53,127 nt of DNA from a virus. Below the pieces are notes generated by a model that had not been told where the DNA came from, did no database searches, and worked only from the letters and a program-made list of their open reading frames with translations. The stretch is taken from positions 1 through 53,127 of IMG/VR virus record IMGVR_UViG_3300044675_006021; one strand, 5' to 3'. The position numbers and the translations under genes are program-made. Positions 16,223-23,586 of the stretch are shown here, piece after piece. Numbering within the stretch: the stretch's first letter is position 1; each line of letters starts with the position of its first letter.

Positions 16223-17791
16223 ATGGAAATTGATATATTAGGATTTCAGTTTGGAAAAAAGAAAAAACCGGAAATTGACCGCAAGGCAAATCCGATTGAG
16301 ACATTTACCGAGCCAGAGGTTTATGATGGCACAGTAACCATCGAAGCAGGTGGTTTCTTCGGCACAGCTCTTGATTATGCTGCGACCATGAAAGATGAGT
16401 CGCAGTCTATAATTCAGTATCGGAACATGTCAGTTTATCCTGAACTGGACAATGCAATCGATGAGATTGTAAATGCATCAATTGTTCCTGGAACAGATCA
16501 CAAACCAGTAAAACTAGACCTAAGCAATTGCCCGGTTTCTGATAATATCAAGACAAAAATTTATAGAGAATTTGAAACCATTCTTCACTTACTAGATTTT
16601 AATCATAGATCATATGAAATTTTTAGAAGATGGTATATTGATTCAAAAATTTATTACAATATCGTAATAGACAAAGATCTACCAAACGAGGGAATCAAAG
16701 AGATTATTCCTATCGATCCCCTAAAAATCAAAAAAGTCCGCAAGGTTAAAAAAGAAATTGATAGAAAATCTGGTAGCACTCCAACTCAAATTGTAACGGA
16801 CATCGAAGAATTCTATCTTTATACAAATACGGACAAAGAATCTTATGTAATGACTGGACCACAGGGTCTGCATTTATCCACCGATAGCATAGTTTATGTT
16901 CCATCTGGTCTAGTTGAACTAAACAGCAAGCGCGTATTGGGTTATCTTTATAAGGCAATTCGTCCTTTAAACATGTTGCGTCAGATGGAGGATGCTCTTC
17001 TTGTTTACCGTATTGCGAGAGCCCCTGAGCGTAGAGTGTTCTATGTCGATGTAGGACAGCTCCCAAAACAAAAAGCCGAGCAGTACATGCGTGACATGAT
17101 GAGCCGTTTTAGAACTCGTTTGGTATATAATCAAGATACCGGAGAAGTTCGTGATGAACGCAAGTTCATGTCAGTGTTGGAAGATTACTGGCTTCCCCGA
17201 CGTGAAGGATCAAGAGGAACTGAAATCACCACTTTGCCGGGTGCACAATCTCTTTCTCAAATTGAGGATGCGGAATACTTCAAAAAGAAACTCTACATGG
17301 CTTTAAATGTTCCCATGAGTCGTTTGCAACCTGAAAGCAACGGTTTTAATATGGGTCGTTCAACGGAAATTACAAGAGAAGAAATTAAGTTCTACAAGTT
17401 TATAGATAGACTAAGATTTCAGTTTTCAAAGTTGTTCTTGGATACTTTAAGAGTGCAGTTGCTTCTTAAAGGAATTATGACGGATGACGATTGGAAGCAT
17501 CTGAAGACTGATATCAAGTTTGTCTTTAACACCGATAACTATTTCTGGGATCTAAAAGAGGCAGAAATATTAGCAGAACGGTTAAAGATGCTTTCTTTCG
17601 TAGAGCCATACATCGGAAAGTATTTTTCTACCGATTACGTCAAAACAGATATTCTCAAATTTACTCCAGAAACTCTTATGGTTCTGGAACGTCAAATGGC
17701 CGCTGATCGCCAGAGAATGGCGCAAGAGCAAGCTGCTCTTGCAGCACAGCAAGCGGCACAGGGAATGCAAGCCGAAGAACAGGGTCAATGA
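16223..17791 (+). CDS. gp20: Portal vertex protein gp20
   Basis: 522 residues, almost the T4 length (524). Conserved landmarks include YRNMSVYPELDNAIDEIVNASIV (about 66-90), a LPNEGIKEIIPIDPLKIKKVR strand, MEDALLVYRIARAPERRVFYVDVG, then EDYWLPRREGSRGTEITTLPG and NVPMSRLQPE. gp20 is the dodecameric portal through which DNA enters and leaves. The C-terminal tail is Gln/Ala-rich (QAALAAQQAAQGMQAEEQG), which is common at portal ends. It overlaps the next gene by 4 bases (ATGA). Confidence 0.95.
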   Translation: MEIDILGFQFGKKKKPEIDRKANPIETFTEPEVYDGTVTIEAGGFFGTALDYAATMKDESQSIIQYRNMSVYPELDNAIDEIVNASIVPGTDHKPVKLDLSNCPVSDNIKTKIYREFETILHLLDFNHRSYEIFRRWYIDSKIYYNIVIDKDLPNEGIKEIIPIDPLKIKKVRKVKKEIDRKSGSTPTQIVTDIEEFYLYTNTDKESYVMTGPQGLHLSTDSIVYVPSGLVELNSKRVLGYLYKAIRPLNMLRQMEDALLVYRIARAPERRVFYVDVGQLPKQKAEQYMRDMMSRFRTRLVYNQDTGEVRDERKFMSVLEDYWLPRREGSRGTEITTLPGAQSLSQIEDAEYFKKKLYMALNVPMSRLQPESNGFNMGRSTEITREEIKFYKFIDRLRFQFSKLFLDTLRVQLLLKGIMTDDDWKHLKTDIKFVFNTDNYFWDLKEAEILAERLKMLSFVEPYIGKYFSTDYVKTDILKFTPETLMVLERQMAADRQRMAQEQAALAAQQAAQGMQAEEQGQ

Positions 17792-18204
17792 TGCAAAACG
17801 TAACAAAACTTTTATTAAAACACGGAGTCGAAGGGCTTATCTCAGAAAATGAGGACTTTTTTAGACAAAACATAACACAAGCCCTTGCTTTAAAATTAAA
17901 TGAAAGTGTGAAAGAAATAAGAGAAAACGTTTCAGAAAAACTTTTGTTTAATGATACGTACACCACAGAGTCTGGTGAATTATCTGAATTTTTAAATTTT
18001 ATCGATAATTTTAAACCAGGAATTTATAATTTTAAAAATGGTTCTAGTATAAATATTACCGAATCAAATATAGATGATCTACAGGAATTGTTTGAGTGCC
18101 TGAACCCACAAAACAGACAAAAAATGGTATCCGAAATCTTTACTGATGCCATAACCTTCAAACAACATTTAAATTTCTTTCAGAAAGCAAAGCAAGTATT
18201 ATGA
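17788..18204 (+). CDS. Probable prohead core protein (gp67/gp68 position)
   Basis: 138 residues that I cannot match by sequence alone. It is charged and largely helical, with FFRQNITQALALKLNESVKEI and RENVSEKLLF near the N-terminus and a KMVSEIFTDAITFKQHLNFFQKAKQVL amphipathic C-terminal helix. In T4 the genes between portal 20 and protease 21 are the prohead core proteins 67 and 68. Two small genes occupy that place here, with ATGA overlaps at both joints, so a core role is the natural reading. The position is seen; the function is inferred. Confidence 0.6.
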   Translation: MMQNVTKLLLKHGVEGLISENEDFFRQNITQALALKLNESVKEIRENVSEKLLFNDTYTTESGELSEFLNFIDNFKPGIYNFKNGSSINITESNIDDLQELFECLNPQNRQKMVSEIFTDAITFKQHLNFFQKAKQVL

Positions 18205-18365
18205 AAAACAACGTCCGCCAAATGTTAAAAAACGTCATTGAAGAAAACGCAGTTGGATTTAAGTCCAGCACCTCTCGCGTTTTATATGGAAAAATGGCAA
18301 CTAGATTGCAAGAGCAATATAAGTCAGTTGCAAAAAACGTAATGGGAAAGATCAATAAGCAATGA
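18201..18365 (+). CDS. Small basic prohead core protein (54 aa, gp67/68-like)
   Basis: A 54-residue frame starts at ATG 18201, overlapping the previous stop (ATGA), and ends at TGA 18363-18365, which overlaps the ATG of gp21. The product is basic and helical, with the segment FKSSTSRVLYGKMATRLQEQYKSVAK, a style of sequence common in T4-family core proteins made just before gp21. The double ATGA coupling is strong evidence that it is translated. T4 gp67 (80 residues) and gp68 (141) are the candidates for equivalence; I cannot choose between them. Confidence 0.75.
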   Translation: MKNNVRQMLKNVIEENAVGFKSSTSRVLYGKMATRLQEQYKSVAKNVMGKINKQ

Positions 18366-19006
18366 AGCTCATCACAGAACTCAACGAAGATGTAAAGTAC
18401 ATCAAGGAAAATGTCGGAAACGGTGAAAAAGCATATTTCATCGAAGGCATTTTCATGCAATCCAACGTAAAGAACCGCAATGGCCGTTTATACCCACAAA
18501 ATACATTGCTCAAGGAATGCAAAAGATACATCAATGAGTATGTGAATAAAGGCCGTGCTCTCGGAGAGCTAAACCACCCAACTGGCCCAACTGTTAATTT
18601 GGATCGTGTTTCTCACATCGTAAAAGAACTTCACGAAGACGGGAACAATGTCTATGGTAAGGCTAAGATCATGGACACGCCAACCGGCAAAATTGTTAAA
18701 AATTTGATTGACGAGGGAGCCCAACTCGGTGTATCAACGCGTGGAATGGGTTCTTTGTCAAAGAAAAATGGCTACCAAGAGGTCCAAGAAGACTTCATGC
18801 TTGCCGCAATTGATATTGTTGCCGATCCTTCAGCACCAAATGCTTTCGTAAATGGAATCATGGAAGGCCGCGATTGGATGTTGATCGAGGGAGTATGGCA
18901 AGAAAAAGAAGCAGCTGAGGCGAGAAAGCTTATCAGACGTTCTTCTAGCAGAAACCTTAATCAAAATATTGTCAAGGTATTCAACGATTACTTTAAAAAC
19001 CTATAA
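18362..19006 (+). CDS. gp21: Prohead core protease gp21
   Basis: 214 residues (T4 212). Herpesvirus assemblin-like serine protease fold with the conserved segments NVKNRNGRLYP, LGELNHPTGP (catalytic His72), LGVSTRGMGS (catalytic Ser125) and DIVADPSAP (Asp155). It cuts the scaffold, core proteins and the gp23 N-terminus after small hydrophobic-x-Glu motifs before packaging. All catalytic elements are intact. Translation is coupled to the 54-residue core gene by an ATGA overlap. Confidence 0.93.
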   Translation: MKLITELNEDVKYIKENVGNGEKAYFIEGIFMQSNVKNRNGRLYPQNTLLKECKRYINEYVNKGRALGELNHPTGPTVNLDRVSHIVKELHEDGNNVYGKAKIMDTPTGKIVKNLIDEGAQLGVSTRGMGSLSKKNGYQEVQEDFMLAAIDIVADPSAPNAFVNGIMEGRDWMLIEGVWQEKEAAEARKLIRRSSSRNLNQNIVKVFNDYFKNL

Positions 19007-19014
19007 GAACTTTA

Positions 19015-19719
19015 ATGTTTTCAGAACAAACAAAAAAATATTTACTTGAGGGTCTTAATAAAAATCTGACCGAAAATATTCATTGTGAGTTTTTAAGGGA
19101 TGTTAGAGTTATCAATGAAGTTACTGGGCCGGGTGGTGGTGCAGGTGTCGGTGGTCCAGCACCATCATCAGCAAAAAAATCTAAAAAAGCTTCTGATCCA
19201 GCTCCCGAAGAAAGTGAAGAAACCCGCGAAGTGGGCGACAGCGAAATGGATCAAAATATCCTATTCGGAGATTCTAACATAAACTGGGCCGGTGCCATGG
19301 GTATGTACGCAGGTGGTAAAGCTCTTGAACAGCTTGCAGACATGGCTGAAACAGGAGTTGGAAAATTTGCAAGCGGTGCCGTAGCCAAGGGATTAAAATA
19401 TCTTCCCAAATCTATAACTAACCTACCCATTCTTGGGCCTGCAGCAAAATTTGCAGCTGGTCTGCCACCACAGCTGGCAGGAGCCATGCTTAGAAATCTA
19501 GCAGATTTGAGTGGCGCAAACATGTTCGATGCCAATGTTAAAAATATTGGTACAGGACAGCTGGGTCTAAGCGTTCAAGGTGCAGGTAAACCATTCGTTC
19601 CAATTCAAGTACCGAAGGGCGTTGAACGTGGCGATTCTCCTGCTGATAGAGCCTTGGCAGCAGCCAAGAGAGAAGAAGAGGCCAAGAAATACCGTGGCCT
19701 GGGTTATTCAATACCTTAA
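19015..19719 (+). CDS. Unrecognised capsid-operon protein between protease and scaffold
   Basis: 234 residues with three parts. Residues about 1-36 are a helix ending in RVINEVTGPGG. About 38-80 are a disordered Gly/Pro/Ser/Lys then acidic stretch. About 85-170 are a long Ala/Gly/Leu-rich amphipathic segment (INWAGAMGMYAGGKALEQLADM, LGPAAKFAAGLPPQLAGAML), followed by a polar, Lys-rich tail. T4 has no gene between 21 and 22. The LLE-G and INE-V sites look like possible gp21 cleavage motifs, so the protein may be an internal head or ejected protein trimmed during maturation. That role is inference; the gene itself is well supported by position and codon pattern. Confidence 0.65.
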   Translation: MFSEQTKKYLLEGLNKNLTENIHCEFLRDVRVINEVTGPGGGAGVGGPAPSSAKKSKKASDPAPEESEETREVGDSEMDQNILFGDSNINWAGAMGMYAGGKALEQLADMAETGVGKFASGAVAKGLKYLPKSITNLPILGPAAKFAAGLPPQLAGAMLRNLADLSGANMFDANVKNIGTGQLGLSVQGAGKPFVPIQVPKGVERGDSPADRALAAAKREEEAKKYRGLGYSIP

Positions 19720-19731
19720 ATTTAAAATTCT

Positions 19732-19739
19732 ACTAAATA
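19732..19739 (+). promoter_or_regulatory. T4-type late promoter (ACTAAATA) for gp22
   Basis: ACTAAATA with a 21-base leader to ATG 19761, containing an AAGGA ribosome site at 19746-19750. Confidence 0.72.
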
Positions 19740-19760
19740 ATTTACAAGGATTCCTTTACT

Positions 19761-20771
19761 ATGAAAAACAAAAAGAAATATATTTCAGAAGCTGCCGCAG
19801 AAGCCATGGGGCTTGGTAGCTATGCACAAGATGCAACCGGAAAAGGTGACTTTGATCTTCAAGGTCGTGGTTCAATGATCGCTCAACCCGCAATTTCTGC
19901 TCCACCCGCAGCTACCCCCACAGCTCCAATGGCAATGGCTGGTGCTTCCGAGGAGATGGAAGAAGAAGAGGGTGAAGAGGGCGGCGAAGATGAACTTCTC
20001 GTCAAGCCAACCCCAACTTCAATGCCATACGAGACCACTGAAGAAGTAAAACACCAATTCCGCAATGCTTTGGTTTCTCTATTGGGCGAAGATGTCGATG
20101 CTTCTCTCATCACACAACTAGAGGCTGTCTTTGAGGCTGCTGTTTCTGATCGTGTTGAGAAAACCGTTGCACACATCGTTGAAAACGTAGATGGCAACGT
20201 CAAAGAATATCTCGAAAACGTAACAGAATCATTGGTTGAAAAAGTCGATGATTATCTGGATTACGTCGTTGAAGAATGGATGACCGAGAATGCTGTTGCT
20301 GTTGAGCAAGGCATCAAGACTCAGATTGCCGAAAACTTCATCCATGGCCTCAAGAACCTCTTCGAAAATCACTACATTGATGTTCCTTCGGAGAAGTATA
20401 ACGTTCTTGACGATCTCTATGCACAAAACAGAGAACTTGAGAACAAACTCAACGAGTCCGTCAAGTACAACATGAACCTCAAGAAGGAAATTGAGCTAAC
20501 TGAATGTGCCGGTATCTTTGTCGCGGAAACCCGTGATTTGGCCGACACCCAAGTTGCCAAGCTCCAAAGCTTGATGGAAAACGTTAACTTCACAACCTCA
20601 GAAGAATATCGTGAAAAGCTTGTTGCAATTCGTGAAAATTACATGTCTTCACGTCCCATGCCAGCAAGAACCATCGAGCCAGAACAATCTTTTGCTCCAG
20701 TAAAGCAAATCCCCACAACCTTGGTTGAGGGCTATGCTGGCGCAATCGGTAGACTTAATAAAAAGATCTAA
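19761..20771 (+). CDS. gp22: Prohead scaffold protein gp22
   Basis: 336 residues (T4 269). The N-terminal 100 residues are Ala/Pro-rich and then strongly acidic (EEMEEEEGEEGGEDE). The rest is helical and contains the scaffold core VDDYLDYVVEEWMTENAVAVEQGIKT followed by AENFIHGLKNLFENHYIDVPSEK, typical of gp22. A late LVE-G motif near the C-terminus is a possible gp21 cleavage site. gp22 forms the inner core on which gp23 assembles and is then degraded. Codons are biased to C/G endings, as in gp23, consistent with high expression from its own late promoter. Confidence 0.9.
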   Translation: MKNKKKYISEAAAEAMGLGSYAQDATGKGDFDLQGRGSMIAQPAISAPPAATPTAPMAMAGASEEMEEEEGEEGGEDELLVKPTPTSMPYETTEEVKHQFRNALVSLLGEDVDASLITQLEAVFEAAVSDRVEKTVAHIVENVDGNVKEYLENVTESLVEKVDDYLDYVVEEWMTENAVAVEQGIKTQIAENFIHGLKNLFENHYIDVPSEKYNVLDDLYAQNRELENKLNESVKYNMNLKKEIELTECAGIFVAETRDLADTQVAKLQSLMENVNFTTSEEYREKLVAIRENYMSSRPMPARTIEPEQSFAPVKQIPTTLVEGYAGAIGRLNKKI

Positions 20772-20782
20772 AATTTCACTTT

Positions 20783-20790
20783 ACTAAATA
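20783..20790 (+). promoter_or_regulatory. T4-type late promoter (ACTAAATA) for gp23
   Basis: ACTAAATA followed by a 30-base leader with an AGGAG ribosome site 5' of ATG 20821. The box sequence is identical to that of gp22. Confidence 0.75.
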
Positions 20791-20820
20791 ATTTTAACTC
20801 ACTAGGAGATTACTACTACA

Positions 20821-22272
20821 ATGAACTTTCAAGACAACACACCATATGATGTCCTAACTGAAAAGTGGGACCCAGTCCTCAATCACGAGGCACTTCCATC
20901 CATTAAGGATGACTATCGTAAGAAGGTTACTGCCGTTCTTCTCGAGAACCAAGAGCAAGCCCTTCGTCAACAACATCTAGTCGAAGACATGGGTGGCAAC
21001 GCCAACCTCGGCGGTCCAGCCACCTCTACTGGTTATAACACCGGTAGCGTCTCAGGTTACGATCCAGTACTCATTTCATTGATCCGTCGTTCCATGCCAA
21101 ACCTCATGGCTTACGACATCTGCGGCGTTCAGCCAATGACTGCCCCAACCGGCTTGATCTTTGCAATGCGTTCGCAATATCAATTTGCTGGTACCGGTAG
21201 AACCTACGGTCAATCCGGCTACGCTGAAGCTATGTTCCAAGAGCCACAACCATCTTACGGTGGTTCTGGTTGGACCTTGCCAGCTGGCTACAACGGTTTG
21301 TCTGCTGGCTTCAACCTCACCTACGGTGCTAGCGGATCGGTTGTTCCTAACGCAGCTTCCTTGACTGCTCTCCGTGGTATCCTCACCTCAAACGGTGAAG
21401 GCATCGGAAACAACACCGTTGTTGGTGCATCTGGATTCTATCAACCAAATAGTGCAAACTATTATGGTACCTGGAACCAAATGTCGTTCTCCATCGACCG
21501 TGTTGCAGTACAAGCTCGTACCCGCGCTCTGTCCAGCAACTACACCGTCGAATTGGCACAAGACCTCAAGGCTGTTCACGGATTGGATGCCGAAGCCGAA
21601 CTCGCAAATCTCCTCAGCACAGAAATTCTTGCTGAAATCAACCGCGAGATCGTCAAGACCATCTATTACGTCGCCAAGCCAGGTTCACAACAAGGTGATA
21701 TCACCACCAGAGGTGTTTATGACCTTGATCAAGACTCAGACGGTCGTTGGTCTGCTGAACGCTTCCGTGGCCTTAGCTTCCAAATCGAGCGTGAGTGCAA
21801 CCAAATTGCCAAGGAAACCCGCCGTGGTAAGGGCAACTTCATCATCTGCGATAGCGATACCGCAGCTGCCCTCGCTATGTCTGGCTTCATGAGCCTCAGC
21901 CCAGCAATTGCTCCACAAATCAATGCTGATGATACTCAAAGCACCTTCGCAGGTATCTTGAGTGGTAAGATCCGCGTCTACATCGACCCATATAGCCCAG
22001 CCGGATTCAACTTCTTCGTTGCCGGTTATAAGGGTGAGTCGCCATATGACGCTGGTCTCTTCTACTGCCCATACGTTCCGCTACAAATGGTACGTGCAGT
22101 CGATCCTAACACTTTCCAGCCACGCATTGCGTTCAAGACCCGTTACGGTGTTGTTGCTAACCCATTCGTTCTCAACAGCAACAACGTTCCAGACGCTGAT
22201 ACCCTCACCGCTGGATTGAACCAATACTACCGCTTGACTGCAATCACACACCTCCACGGTAACACCATCTAA
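20821..22272 (+). CDS. gp23: Major capsid protein gp23
   Basis: 483 residues (T4 521). It has the gp23 landmarks: an N-terminal delta segment with WDPVLNHEALP, then VLISLIRRSMPNLMAYDICGVQPMTAPTGLIFAMR, AVHGLDAEAELANLLSTEILAEINREI and NFFVAGYKGESPYDAGLFYCPYVPLQM. A likely gp21 cut site is L53-V54-E55, just before the Gly/Ala-rich start of the mature protein. No gp24 (vertex) homologue is seen nearby, so gp23 may form all capsomers, as in many non-enteric relatives. Codons are strongly biased, and the gene has its own late promoter and terminator, as expected for the most abundant virion protein. Confidence 0.96.
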   Translation: MNFQDNTPYDVLTEKWDPVLNHEALPSIKDDYRKKVTAVLLENQEQALRQQHLVEDMGGNANLGGPATSTGYNTGSVSGYDPVLISLIRRSMPNLMAYDICGVQPMTAPTGLIFAMRSQYQFAGTGRTYGQSGYAEAMFQEPQPSYGGSGWTLPAGYNGLSAGFNLTYGASGSVVPNAASLTALRGILTSNGEGIGNNTVVGASGFYQPNSANYYGTWNQMSFSIDRVAVQARTRALSSNYTVELAQDLKAVHGLDAEAELANLLSTEILAEINREIVKTIYYVAKPGSQQGDITTRGVYDLDQDSDGRWSAERFRGLSFQIERECNQIAKETRRGKGNFIICDSDTAAALAMSGFMSLSPAIAPQINADDTQSTFAGILSGKIRVYIDPYSPAGFNFFVAGYKGESPYDAGLFYCPYVPLQMVRAVDPNTFQPRIAFKTRYGVVANPFVLNSNNVPDADTLTAGLNQYYRLTAITHLHGNTI

Positions 22273-22309
22273 TAGATGGTAGGTTAAGGGAAAGTAAGTA
22301 AACCTTTCG

Positions 22310-22337
22310 AGACCTCCCCAGAAATGGGGAGGTCTTT
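22310..22337 (+). terminator. Intrinsic terminator after gp23
   Basis: A perfect 10-bp stem (22310-22319 with 22326-22335) rich in G-C pairs, with a 6-base AGAAAT loop and a short T-run. It ends the capsid operon about 40 bases after the gp23 stop. Confidence 0.88.
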
Positions 22338-22344
22338 GCTTTTA

Positions 22345-22352
22345 CATAAATA
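22345..22352 (+). promoter_or_regulatory. T4-type late promoter (CATAAATA)
   Basis: CATAAATA lies directly after the gp23 terminator and 5 bases before ATG 22358, with no Shine-Dalgarno sequence. It belongs to the predicted leaderless class. Confidence 0.75.
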
Positions 22353-22357
22353 ATTTT

Positions 22358-22882
22358 ATGAGTTGCATTCCAAACATCAATCCACTCTACAATACGTACT
22401 TTACTTTGTTTTTTGGTAGAGGAACGAAGCAGTTTGAATTAAATTGCCAAAAAGCAAATTTGCCGGGATGCACGGTTCCCGACGTAAATCAACCAACCAT
22501 TTTGGGAACAACCATTCCAGTACCCACCATGCAATTCAACTATGAAACTTTAAATGTTGAGTTTATAGTTGATTCAAATTTAAATAACTGGAAGGCCATA
22601 TATTCTTGGATGAGAAATTTGGCAAATATTGAAAACGATGAAGAATTTAATTTAGATTACCAGGATTGGCATCACCAGGCAACCTTGACTCTCTATGATC
22701 CTTCAAACCAATGCCCTGTTTTAAATGTTAGATTTTATTACATTGTTCCGGTAAAATTAAGTGGTCTTGTTTTCCAAGTTGACAGCGCAGATGCTTTGAT
22801 TCAAAAAGCAACATGTCAGTTCAAATATTCTTACTATGATTTGTGCCCGGATGCCCCAGCAGATCTAAAAAATCAAAATTAA
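22358..22882 (+). CDS. Tail-tube-fold protein (possible tail terminator gp3 or tube accessory)
   Basis: 174 residues. The layout resembles the tube fold: an N-terminal FELNCQKANLPGC strand, TTIPVPTMQFNYETLNVEFIVDS, a helix with NNWKAIYSWMRNL (compare NIWKGLHRW in gp19), then an IVPVKLSGLVFQVDS and CQFKYSYYDL strand pair. Some cyanophage relatives, as I recall, place the tail completion gene 3 directly after gene 23, which would fit this position, but I cannot confirm homology to gp3. It has its own late promoter and a leaderless-type start. Its stop overlaps that of the convergent LSm-like gene by 4 bases. Confidence 0.55.
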   Translation: MSCIPNINPLYNTYFTLFFGRGTKQFELNCQKANLPGCTVPDVNQPTILGTTIPVPTMQFNYETLNVEFIVDSNLNNWKAIYSWMRNLANIENDEEFNLDYQDWHHQATLTLYDPSNQCPVLNVRFYYIVPVKLSGLVFQVDSADALIQKATCQFKYSYYDLCPDAPADLKNQN

Positions 22883-23565
22883 AAGTAATCCATAGGGTTA
22901 TCTGACCAACCTTCAGCAGAGTTGGGGTCTGCATCTGGTTTAAAAGGTATCTCAGAGCTGCTAGGATTGATTATACGGCGTTTCTTCTTGCGGGATGGCT
23001 TCGGAGACTCTTTTGGTTCCGGAAGGCTTATAGGGCTTTCTGGCTCACTTTCTTCGCTTTCAGCCGCAGCCTCTTCTTCCTCTATTTCATCCAAAATTTC
23101 ATTCATAACCCCATCGGCTTCAAAATTTTCAATAAGATCATTTACAAATTCAACAAAGTCTTCATTGTTAAAAAGATCATTTAAAAGTTTTAATCCACTT
23201 TCCAAAGATTCATTTCCTTCGGGCATTGAGCTTACAACAGCTGCAGGATCATTTTGCATTGCCATAAAATAAATTTCATACATCTTCTCAAGATCCATTG
23301 CTGGTTGGCCAATGTATAATATTGCAGTTCTTGAAACAGATATTTCATGGCCCTTTATACTGGCCAAATAATTTGTTAATTTTACGTATTCAACAATATT
23401 GCCTTCGGGATCCTTACTATTGTAAAGTTCCATCTTTGCTGGCAATTTAATTGTTATCTTTTCGGGCATTGCTTCGCAAACCATTCCAATGAGTTCTTCA
23501 CCGGTGATAAGCTTTACAACTCTGAGTACGCCCGAGAATGAGTTCTCAGGAAGTGAATCGGACAT
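22879..23565 (-). CDS. LSm/Hfq-like conserved phage protein with acidic tail
   Basis: 228 residues. The first 95 residues have the Sm-like pattern of a protein often found in marine T4-like phages: VVKLITGEELIGMVCEAM, ITIKLPAKMEL, KLTNYLASIKGHEISVSRTAILYIGQPA. The remainder is a Glu/Ser/Pro-rich disordered region, a basic KPSRKKKRR patch and a C-terminal WSDNPMDYF. It could bind RNA, but no such activity has been shown from this sequence. It is the last gene of the minus-strand uvsY-uvsW operon and has its own late promoter and a strong GGGAGGA ribosome site. Confidence 0.7.
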   Translation of the reverse strand: MSDSLPENSFSGVLRVVKLITGEELIGMVCEAMPEKITIKLPAKMELYNSKDPEGNIVEYVKLTNYLASIKGHEISVSRTAILYIGQPAMDLEKMYEIYFMAMQNDPAAVVSSMPEGNESLESGLKLLNDLFNNEDFVEFVNDLIENFEADGVMNEILDEIEEEEAAAESEESEPESPISLPEPKESPKPSRKKKRRIINPSSSEIPFKPDADPNSAEGWSDNPMDYF

Positions 23566-23586
23566 AAGTATGTCCTCCCTTCCCTA

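Noticed and set aside
21374-21892. 172-codon frame inside gp23
   Set aside because: It is an alternative frame of the strongly codon-biased capsid gene.
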